From contig CAVPVY010000005.1 of assembly GCA_963709355.1 (NCBI GenBank), positions 2,542,001-2,606,000 on the forward strand: 64,000 nucleotides of DNA, in the 5' to 3' direction. Below the pieces are notes generated by a model. That model saw only the letters and a program-made list of their open reading frames with translations. It searched no databases and had not been told where the DNA came from. Position 1 is the stretch's first letter. Every line of letters begins with the position of its first letter. This document shows positions 56,958-64,000 of the stretch, in pieces. Origin of the DNA: PLOWO2-12-38-17 sp963709355. GTDB lineage: Bacteria; Planctomycetota; Brocadiia; Brocadiales; Brocadiaceae. The translations under genes and the position numbers were made by a program.

Positions 56958-58661
56958 TTAGAATGTAACTGTTGTCTGTAAATAGAACCAGTTGGTGTCA
57001 ATGTCATCAACGTTGTTTTCAATCCAGTCCCCAGCACCAAACCATGAATATCCAGCTAAGATTTTCACGTTCTTATATAAATCATAGCTTACCGTCAAAT
57101 CCACCTCCTGAGCTAGGTAATCATCGCTATCGTCAAATGCGGAACTACCATCAGGATTGAGCGGACGTGGTGTAGCAAGGGACGCGTTAGCAAGGTACCA
57201 ACCATCTTCTTCTTCGTCTAGCAGGTAATAGTGATAATCAACCTGTATAGTCATCTTGCTGGTTGGCACAACCTTTATGTTACCCCTGAAGTCATGCATG
57301 TTCTGCCATGAAAGCAAATCAATAAAACCATAGTTACCCTGCCAGTGATTCGTAGGATAAAGGTTATCAAATGTTTCGTGATCACCATCGGTTTGATCAT
57401 CGTCACCTGATGCAAAAGCATATTCAAAACCTATACGCGGCGTCCATGCACAATTCTTAAAGGTATAACCTGTCCTGCCGGCAAATGCCCATGCCTTCTG
57501 ATCCATATCGCCATAATCACCAAACTGACCATGAGACTCTAACGTATAATCTATCGCATCAAGGTTTGGCAATTTACCATCAATCCTAGCGCCAATGTCA
57601 TGAATCACAACACCAGACCCATTAGCGGTACTACCGTTAGCATCAGTGCGGGCGTTCCCTGTTGCAGCAAGCGTTGCATTGGTAGCGGAATCATCCTGGT
57701 CATTTTTCTGGATGTACATAAGTTCTAGCAATGCGCCAGGTACAAGTTTCTTAAATGCTAACTGTGCTGCGTACATATTTTCATCTGAGTTGTTGCTGCC
57801 ATCAACACCAAAGTAGCCGTCTTCGTCAACTTTCGTAGCAATAGCTTCAGCATGAATACTATCAGTATCCCACATGAACCTACCGCCGTCAAATACACGC
57901 CCAACGTTAGACCATACAAAATTACCGAGCAACCTGTGGTCACCCCATATGATTTCCTGACGACCAACTCTTACTGTTAACGGTAAATCAAAGAGCTTCC
58001 TTAAATCAAAATAACCCTGATGAAGATCGAATACGCTGTTTTCAGCACCAACTACTGCAGAGCCAATTGTTGATCCTTCGGCACCAAACACCCTTGAATC
58101 CTGTAACTGTACAAACACTCTCAAATGCTCGTTGACATCTGCATCTGCCCAAATCCGTGTCTGATTCATTACATAGTCATCGTCGGTTGACTCAGAAGCA
58201 TGCGGAGTTGCAGCCTGGTTAGGCGTCCTAGCTGCACCACCTAACGTACCATTGTTTGTCGGTGTCTGATAAAAACCGTTAGCATACTCTGCCCTTGTCC
58301 TGATCTGACCGCCAAGCTTTACCTTCTTTGCAAATTCCGAATACACGTTGCCTGTAATATCCTCTGCCTTTAATTGTTGCTCACCTTCTGCGGCTGTCTT
58401 TATTTCTTCCTTCAAAATAGTAACTTCCTCTTTTAATGCCTCTACATCTTCCTTTGTTTCTGAAGATGTCGCAACCCTTTCTTGCTTAACCGATTGAATT
58501 TGCTCTGTCAAGCTTAAAACAGAAGCCCTCAAGGCATTCAACTCCTTCTCCATCTCTTCCAGCGATTTTACATCCGCAGCAAACGATGGAGCACAGACCA
58601 CCACGCAGAAGACGGCAGTCGTTAAACCACCAATACATGTCTTCCACAAAGCTTTCTTCAT
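56958..58661 (-). CDS. Outer-membrane porin with coiled-coil N-terminus (alginate-export-like barrel)
   Basis: About 567 residues from ATG 58661, which follows GGAGGATAAGT. Signal peptide (TTAVFCVVVCAPSFA); a coiled coil of ~80 residues (LEEMEKELNALRASVLSLTEQI) as in peptidoglycan-anchored porins; then a barrel starting KVKLGGQIRTRAEYANGFY and ending in Phe (QTTVTF). The overall pattern suggests the alginate_exp porin group; the substrate is unknown. Strong ribosome site and dedicated terminator point to high, single-gene expression. Confidence 0.85.
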   Translation of the reverse strand: MKKALWKTCIGGLTTAVFCVVVCAPSFAADVKSLEEMEKELNALRASVLSLTEQIQSVKQERVATSSETKEDVEALKEEVTILKEEIKTAAEGEQQLKAEDITGNVYSEFAKKVKLGGQIRTRAEYANGFYQTPTNNGTLGGAARTPNQAATPHASESTDDDYVMNQTRIWADADVNEHLRVFVQLQDSRVFGAEGSTIGSAVVGAENSVFDLHQGYFDLRKLFDLPLTVRVGRQEIIWGDHRLLGNFVWSNVGRVFDGGRFMWDTDSIHAEAIATKVDEDGYFGVDGSNNSDENMYAAQLAFKKLVPGALLELMYIQKNDQDDSATNATLAATGNARTDANGSTANGSGVVIHDIGARIDGKLPNLDAIDYTLESHGQFGDYGDMDQKAWAFAGRTGYTFKNCAWTPRIGFEYAFASGDDDQTDGDHETFDNLYPTNHWQGNYGFIDLLSWQNMHDFRGNIKVVPTSKMTIQVDYHYYLLDEEEDGWYLANASLATPRPLNPDGSSAFDDSDDYLAQEVDLTVSYDLYKNVKILAGYSWFGAGDWIENNVDDIDTNWFYLQTTVTF

Positions 58662-59416
58662 ACTTATCCTCCAATAATTAAAGTATAATTTGACCCCACA
58701 TGACTCAATGTAATACACAATAAGCATCGAATTTAAAACTAAACTCCGCCCTCCTTTCTCCTCCTTCCAATCTTTTCTCGCGAAGAGTTTAAGTTAACAT
58801 CTCAACAAAAATCGATGGCAAAGCCATTATAATTGTAAACCATCGAGTGTCAAGAAAATTATTTCCCTTAATATCAATCCGATTAACTAGATATGTAATA
58901 GAAAAAACGCCCAATATATTAAAAAGCTTCTTTTCAATAATAAATATATACTGCTAACAAACACAAATCGTAGAATTAACACAAGATGCAAACACTTTTT
59001 CACTGCTACTACTATTAAAGAACAAATACTATTCCCAAAATATTATTTTAATCCAAATAGAGCGCTAACCTCTCATTAACATACACTTATAAACAGCTGC
59101 AAGATAAAACAGACACAAAAAAGACCCTGCGCATTTATTTTTTACTATTTCATCTCTGAAACACTTTTTACATTTTGTTACATTCTTAAAAAAGTCACAC
59201 TGACAGTAAATCCCTTCAATTAACTTTTCACATATCAAAAATACAACTTTTCTATTATTAATAATTTCATAAATACTAACAAACTCAATTTCCAATGTTT
59301 TTTAATTTTTTATTGACCTTACGGAAAATATTCTTATAATGATTTTTCAATTAATCTGTTACTGTTTGTAATACTTTATAATTAAGCATTTTAAGCCTAA
59401 TAAAGGCAATTACTAT
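58662..59416. other. 755-bp AT-rich intergenic region
   Basis: Separates the divergent porin and SPFH genes and probably holds both promoters. A minus-strand frame at 59065-59295 (76 codons from TTG, Cys-rich: YCQCDF, CKKCF) is open, but has no ribosome site and no family I recognise. Nothing else can be supported. Confidence 0.5.
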
Positions 59417-60601
59417 ATGGATAAAAACTTCAAACCGCAAGTCAGACATTTTAATCTTTATAGAAAAGCAATTATAATAATTATCGTATTGGGATTAATT
59501 GTTGGCGGTATTTACGGTGGTAAAGAATTAAGCTGGAAAGAAATTGCTGCCGACGAAGTTGCCGTAATTGTTAATAATCTTACAGGTGGTATCAAGCTGA
59601 TCAATCGTGCTGGTGCAGTTCTTTATTATCCTTTTATTCAGGACATTTATATACTGGACAAACGCGAACAAGTTCTAAAAATGGCTGCTGCTGAAATTGA
59701 CGAAAAACATCCACAAGGCAATCCACTAATTGTAAAGTCTATAGACGGTGGTGACGTTGTACTGGATTTGCAGATACAATATACGCTAAATCCTGATTTT
59801 GCCATGCACATTGTTCAGAATACAGGCATTGGTGATATCTATAAAACAAAATGGCTCTACGATTATGCACGTACTGTCTGTTATTATTGTTATGGAGAAT
59901 TAACGTTAGGCGAATTCCCAGTTGCTTCTCTGCGTGATCAAAAGGCGCAAAAGGCTAAAAACGAAATCAATAAAATGCTAGAGTCCCACGGTTTTTATAT
60001 AACGTCAATAAACCTTAGCGACTATCGTTATTATCGTGAATATGCCGAGAAGATCCAAGAGCGCAGGTTGGCTGACAAGGAAGTAGAAGAACAAAAAACG
60101 AGGGGTTCGGCAGCCAGAGAAAATCAGAAAAAAGTCATAGTTGAGGAAACGAAAAAGTTAGAGGTAGAAGTTGCAAGGTTTAGAGGTGATTGCGACAAAC
60201 GCATCATGGATGCTAGAGGTTCTGCAGAAGCAAAAAAACAGGATGCCGAGGCGTATCTTATAAGGGTAATGTATGAAGCAGATGCCGAATACGAAAGACT
60301 TGCAAAGGAAGCGGATGCAATCCTTGCAATATTACGGACAGAAGCTGAAGGTCTTTTATTGTTAAGAAATGCATTTGAAGGAGACGGTGGACGCAATCTT
60401 GTTAGACTTGAATACGCCAAACGTTTAAAACAGGCTATTATCCGAAGCACCCCAATTATCAGACAGGGTATCGAAACGCCTCAAAGTATACAGAGATTTA
60501 AGTACATCGAGGATGCGCCAAAGATTGATTACATATTTCCAGAACCACCGGATGCGGCGCTGGTCAGCCCAATGAAACCCGGACCTGATAAAAGTCCATA
60601 A
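59417..60601 (+). CDS. SPFH/band 7 (prohibitin-like) membrane protein 1
   Basis: 394 residues. One N-terminal membrane helix (IIIIIVLGLIVGGIYGG), then the SPFH fold (EVAVIVNNLTGGIKLINRAGAVLYYPFIQDIYILDKREQ, then VDLQIQYTL-like strand), then a long charged coiled coil (QERRLADKEVEEQKTRG) of the flotillin/prohibitin type. Such proteins form membrane rings that organise lipids or regulate proteases. The next gene is a second SPFH protein 62 bp downstream, as in HflK/HflC pairs, but similarity to HflKC is only general. Confidence 0.87.
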   Translation: MDKNFKPQVRHFNLYRKAIIIIIVLGLIVGGIYGGKELSWKEIAADEVAVIVNNLTGGIKLINRAGAVLYYPFIQDIYILDKREQVLKMAAAEIDEKHPQGNPLIVKSIDGGDVVLDLQIQYTLNPDFAMHIVQNTGIGDIYKTKWLYDYARTVCYYCYGELTLGEFPVASLRDQKAQKAKNEINKMLESHGFYITSINLSDYRYYREYAEKIQERRLADKEVEEQKTRGSAARENQKKVIVEETKKLEVEVARFRGDCDKRIMDARGSAEAKKQDAEAYLIRVMYEADAEYERLAKEADAILAILRTEAEGLLLLRNAFEGDGGRNLVRLEYAKRLKQAIIRSTPIIRQGIETPQSIQRFKYIEDAPKIDYIFPEPPDAALVSPMKPGPDKSP

Positions 60602-60663
60602 GTGTTCTTAAAAATATTGTTTCAGTTTAAATCTTTCAATAGTACTCAAGTAAAGAGGCAAAA

Positions 60664-61833
60664 ATGCACATAAGTAAGCTTACGGCTAAATACATAATTC
60701 CTATTGGAATATTCCTGCTTATCGTTACCTCCATAGCTACCATAAAATTCTTTGTAATAAAGGTAGGCGTTGATCAAGCAGGCGTGAGGACACGTATCTG
60801 GGGTGTAACAAGGGGTATTGTACAAAAAGATTATGGTCCTGGATGGCACAGGGCAGTTACCGGCATTGATCAATGGGACCTTTACGATTGTACCGTTCAA
60901 ACCATGGAACTTGCGAAAGAACCCTCTCATTTGGGACACGATGAACGAAAAGAGGCTGCTATCAGAACAGCCGATGACTATGATGTATCAGCAGATATAA
61001 TAATTAAATACCAGATTCAAAGAGGAATGACATGGAAATTACGCCAAGATATTGGTGTCGGTGAACGGTATAAAATTATTGTGGAAAATGAAACTCGCGA
61101 TATTGCAAGAAGCGTGCTCGGTAAAATGGTAGAACGCGATCTGTATAACCCAGAAGATAAAAGGAAAAGGGCTGAAGAATTTAAAAAACAACTCACGGAG
61201 AGGCTCGTCTCCCGCTATGTTGATGTTATTGATGTGCTCATTCTGGAATTGCGTTTTGATCCTCAACTGGACAGAAAGATTAAGAATATTAAACTGGCAG
61301 AACTCGATAATGTATTAAATAAATCAAAAGCATTGGCGGCAGAACAAAGAGGTATTACGCAAACTATTGACGCTGATACTGAAGCCATTGCGCAAAAGAT
61401 TGGCGGAGACAAAGAAAGAACAATTACAGTCTTGGATGCTGAAACAACAAAAATGACGATCGAACTACTCGCTGAGGCAGATAAATACCTTGTCCAAAAA
61501 AAGGCTTCAGGAGACCTATATATGCAACAACGCAAGGCGGAAGGCACACTGCTTATCAAACAATCTCAGGCAGAAGGGGAACGTTTAAGAAGACAGGCAC
61601 TCGCAGGTACGGGTGGAGATATTATCGTTGCGATGGAGGCAGCACGAAATATTAATTTGGCAGATATTAATATATCGAGCCTCGATATAAACCTGCTAGA
61701 TGTTGACGATATGGCTACTCGTCTCGGTGTATCAGATATTAAGGGGAAGCTCCCTGTAGATTCAAAGACATTTAAACAAATTCAGGAGATGCTAAATCAG
61801 CCAAAAGGCATCGACACCTTAAAACTAAAGTAA
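60664..61833 (+). CDS. SPFH/band 7 (prohibitin-like) membrane protein 2
   Basis: 389 residues. Membrane helix (IIPIGIFLLIVTSIATIKFFVI), SPFH domain (GVDQAGVRTRIWGVTRGIVQKDYGPGWH; DYDVSADIIIKYQI), then an alanine-rich coiled coil (AAEQRGITQTIDADTEAIAQKIGGDKE) and a Gln/Ala-rich helix. ATG follows AAAGAGGCAAAA. Probable hetero-oligomer partner of the preceding protein. Confidence 0.87.
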   Translation: MHISKLTAKYIIPIGIFLLIVTSIATIKFFVIKVGVDQAGVRTRIWGVTRGIVQKDYGPGWHRAVTGIDQWDLYDCTVQTMELAKEPSHLGHDERKEAAIRTADDYDVSADIIIKYQIQRGMTWKLRQDIGVGERYKIIVENETRDIARSVLGKMVERDLYNPEDKRKRAEEFKKQLTERLVSRYVDVIDVLILELRFDPQLDRKIKNIKLAELDNVLNKSKALAAEQRGITQTIDADTEAIAQKIGGDKERTITVLDAETTKMTIELLAEADKYLVQKKASGDLYMQQRKAEGTLLIKQSQAEGERLRRQALAGTGGDIIVAMEAARNINLADINISSLDINLLDVDDMATRLGVSDIKGKLPVDSKTFKQIQEMLNQPKGIDTLKLK

Positions 61834-61900
61834 CTAAAAACTACTTATATATAATTTCATCTATTTAATATACTATTTACAAAATATAGGTTTCACTCTT

Positions 61901-62494
61901 ATGAATAGCATTAGAAAAAAATTTATAATATTTGTAATATTTATATCCAGCTTTACGATCGCTAAGAATATTTTTGCAGAAGCCGCGCAAACAGATACAC
62001 CAGATAAGAAGTCAAGTACAAAAAAAACAGACAAAGCTCCAGGATATTCCAAATTTTTTGATGAAAAAGAACATTGGTGTGAAGCTTTAGTTATAACTTG
62101 TACAGACTTTCGATTCACTACTGCTACACAAGAACTTATAAATGTCCGCTTGGGCCTTCAAGGTAAATATGACTACATCTCTATACCCGGTTCCATACGC
62201 AATCTTTTGGATTCAAAAACCAGAGACCTTGTTTTGAATAAGTTTGGCGTATCTGTGCGACTTCATCATGTAAACCGCATCATTATTATAGGGCATCAGG
62301 ATTGTAGCATCGGATATGGAGGTTCAAATAGCTTTTTTACGCCGGCAGATGAGTATAATACTGTATACGCTGATTTGAAAAAGGCAAGAAGACTAATGCG
62401 AATAAAATTCCCACACTTAAAGGTTTACTTATTTTATTCAACGGTTTATTATAAAGAAAATCAACGCATCTATAATTTCAAACAAATCTTGTAA
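61901..62494 (+). CDS. Exported beta-carbonic-anhydrase-like protein 1
   Basis: 197 residues. Signal peptide (FIIFVIFISSFTIAKNIFA) then a Lys/Thr-rich linker. C67, D69 and R71 in CTDFR and H132/C135 in GHQDC reproduce the zinc Cys, Asp-Arg dyad and His-xx-Cys of beta-carbonic anhydrases; ISIPGSIRNL matches the family's G-N region. The C-terminus is shorter than in full enzymes. Export to the periplasm or anammoxosome is predicted. Activity is inferred from ligands only. Confidence 0.78.
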   Translation: MNSIRKKFIIFVIFISSFTIAKNIFAEAAQTDTPDKKSSTKKTDKAPGYSKFFDEKEHWCEALVITCTDFRFTTATQELINVRLGLQGKYDYISIPGSIRNLLDSKTRDLVLNKFGVSVRLHHVNRIIIIGHQDCSIGYGGSNSFFTPADEYNTVYADLKKARRLMRIKFPHLKVYLFYSTVYYKENQRIYNFKQIL

Positions 62495-62531
62495 TATAAA
62501 CCCCTTTAATGGCTAATTAGATAAGGCAAAA

Positions 62532-63107
62532 ATGTACACGACCAAGAAAAAATATATATTCTTCGTATTTGCTGCGCCGCTTTTATCATTAATTATCACT
62601 ATTTGGGGTTGTTGTTGCAATAAAACTTCCCCTGATATTTTATATGACCAGCAAATAGTCGCACCTCTTAATTCGCAAACATCCTGGTCAGATTGCGACA
62701 CTCTTTTTATTACATGCATTGATTACCGTTTCGCCGCCGCTAATCAGGAATTTATAAATGACACACTCAAATTAAGGGACAACTACGACCACATTTCAAT
62801 TCCTGGAAGCATCTATAACTTGGTAAACCCCGAAACACAGGGAGTACTTTTTAGCAAATTTGAGCTTTCCGTAAGGCTTCATCTCATAAAACAAGTTATT
62901 ATTATTAGCCACATTGATTGTGGCGGTTATGGAGGGTCTGCCTCTTTTGGCTCAGAAATAGCTGAGCGCGAAACTTTAATAACAGACATAACGAATGCAC
63001 GAGAGTTCTTGATAGAAAAATATCCTACCTTGGAAGTAAAGTTGTACCTGGAATCACTGATTAACGAAGGCAATAGCGTAAAGGTAATTTTTGAAGAAAT
63101 CCACTGA
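62532..63107 (+). CDS. Exported beta-carbonic-anhydrase-like protein 2, probable lipoprotein
   Basis: 191 residues, paralog of the preceding gene. The leader ends IIWGCCC-like (LLSLIITIWGC), a possible lipobox. Zinc-site residues C62, D64, R66 (CIDYR) and H127, C130 (SHIDC) keep the same 65-residue spacing as in protein 1. SIPGSIYNLV and GGYGGS follow. Lies 37 bp downstream of protein 1 and ends one base before the convergent FGE-domain gene. Confidence 0.78.
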   Translation: MYTTKKKYIFFVFAAPLLSLIITIWGCCCNKTSPDILYDQQIVAPLNSQTSWSDCDTLFITCIDYRFAAANQEFINDTLKLRDNYDHISIPGSIYNLVNPETQGVLFSKFELSVRLHLIKQVIIISHIDCGGYGGSASFGSEIAERETLITDITNAREFLIEKYPTLEVKLYLESLINEGNSVKVIFEEIH

Positions 63108-63108
63108 T

Positions 63109-63942
63109 TTATTTGGTTAATTTCTCAGGCGTCTTTGCACACCGGAATCCAATTTGCGGACTCGTCGCGTACCATGGTACCCTGTAGCGTGCTGCACACC
63201 TGGTAAAATGTCCGAAATATAGAAAACCGCCTCCTCGGATTACCCTCTGTGTACCCGTTTCGGGACCTATGGGATTATTCACCGGTGACACAAGATAATA
63301 ATTCTGGTCGTAATAGTCAGCACACCATTCCCAGACATTACCACCCATATCATAGCAACCATAAGGACTTTTACCATTTTCATACGAACCTACAGGCTTC
63401 GTTTCTCTGAGACCAGTTTCGCCAGATTCCCAAACATTACAATTGCTTTTATCAAATTTATTTCCCCATGGCCACAGGCGCCTGTCCATTCCACGCGCTG
63501 CCTTTTCCCACTCTGCTTCTGTTGGCAACCTTTTCCCAGCCCATTTCGCATACGAAACGGCATCCTCCCAGGTAACGCCTACAACAGGCTGGTTGGGACG
63601 ATTAAACCTGGCATCATTCCAGCACGTGGGCATGCGGCGACCTGTCGCTTCTACAAATTTTCGGTATTGCTCATTTGTTAATTCGTATTTATCAATATAA
63701 TATGCATCAAGATACACCTTATGTTCAGGGCCGTCATAAATATTGTAGGCAAGCATAAACGACCAATTATATCGGGTGTCTTCACCCATAAAAAATTCAC
63801 CAGCAGGTATCAGCACCATGTCAGGATAATTCCCGTCGGTTGCCAAATGTCCTTCGTTATCGCCAGCCGGTACTGATTTAACATAACAAATGCATACAAG
63901 GCATAATAAAAATATAATTATAAAACTTCTGTATTTAAACAA
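63109..63942 (-). CDS. Exported FGE/SUMF1-domain protein
   Basis: 277 residues. Signal peptide (SFIIIFLLCLVCICYVKSVPA), then the formylglycine-generating-enzyme fold: MVLIPAGEFFMGED, YELTNEQYRKFVEATG, PVVGVTWEDAVSYAKWAGKRLPTEAEWEKAARG, YDMGGNVWEWCADYY, RVIRGGGF, RCAARYRVP and IGFRCAK. The two active-site Cys that true FGE has between the GGS/GGG and CAAR segments are absent (GGGFLYFGHFTRCAAR), so sulfatase activation is unlikely; a binding or other oxidase-like role is possible. The start is close to the window edge but complete. Confidence 0.85.
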   Translation of the reverse strand: MFKYRSFIIIFLLCLVCICYVKSVPAGDNEGHLATDGNYPDMVLIPAGEFFMGEDTRYNWSFMLAYNIYDGPEHKVYLDAYYIDKYELTNEQYRKFVEATGRRMPTCWNDARFNRPNQPVVGVTWEDAVSYAKWAGKRLPTEAEWEKAARGMDRRLWPWGNKFDKSNCNVWESGETGLRETKPVGSYENGKSPYGCYDMGGNVWEWCADYYDQNYYLVSPVNNPIGPETGTQRVIRGGGFLYFGHFTRCAARYRVPWYATSPQIGFRCAKTPEKLTK

Positions 63943-64000
63943 CCTTAATATCTCCTCTTTGGTTCAATTTCATATCTAGCAATATCCAGTGGTGAATACC

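Noticed and set aside
63109..63942. True sulfatase-activating formylglycine-generating enzyme
   Set aside because: The active-site Cys pair is missing and no sulfatase gene is nearby.

Overview
The window is AT-rich and gene-dense. It looks like the chromosome of a Gram-negative-type planctomycete, most plausibly an anammox bacterium (Brocadiales). This is an inference. It rests on an octaheme hydroxylamine-oxidoreductase (HAO)-like gene, outer-membrane and lipid A genes (bamA, skp, lpxC, lpxA), a heme-c sensor kinase and an aprA-aprB-sat operon. No rRNA, CRISPR array or phage was seen. The one tRNA found is tRNA-Gln(UUG) with an encoded CCA end. One IS481-type insertion is complete, with a 15-bp target duplication.

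Layout. 0-7 kb (+): pcm end, a ferritin-like protein, a glucoamylase-ferredoxin fusion, then a hybrid kinase and two response regulators. 7-14 kb: APC permease, TPR lipoprotein, anmK and a very large S41 protease. 14-17.3 kb (-): sat, aprB, aprA. 17.4-18.5 kb: the IS. 18.6-30.1 kb (-): a chemosensory cluster (cheW, mcp, cheW, cheA, cheB, response-regulator diguanylate cyclase, cheR-TPR) broken up by a DUF559 pseudogene, an HD-GYP remnant and small GC palindromes, one of them translated inside a cheW. 30.3-33.2 kb (+): glcD-like oxidase and an aminotransferase, closed by a bidirectional terminator. 33.4-36.1 kb (-): the HAO-like gene preceded by DUF2249, cupin and DUF1858 genes. 36.2-49.8 kb (-): a long housekeeping run, tRNA-Gln, glmU, prs, rplY, pth, rpsF, ssb, rpsR, rplI, dnaB, bamA, skp, lpxC, lpxA, a Gfo/Idh/MocA dehydrogenase and a radical SAM protein. 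49.8-58.7 kb: ilvD, DUF523, a YqaA-like membrane protein, an exported MEMO-AMMECR1 fusion, a second AMMECR1 protein, trpE and a porin. 59.4-64 kb: two SPFH proteins, two exported beta-carbonic-anhydrase-like proteins and an FGE-domain protein.

Apparent frameshifts are common between about 33 and 52 kb and hit essential genes (lpxC, lpxA, bamA, skp). Most are single-base, several in homopolymers. The simplest reading is sequence error, so the broken HAO-like gene should not be called dead on this evidence. Reading across the shifts restores a full octaheme protein and a DUF2249 gene that a plain reading-frame search misses.

The most interesting items are the HAO-like lipoprotein with its DUF2249/cupin/DUF1858 neighbours, the tandem exported carbonic-anhydrase-like proteins beside two SPFH proteins, the exported MEMO-AMMECR1 fusion, the glucoamylase-ferredoxin fusion, and the palindromes in the chemosensory cluster.
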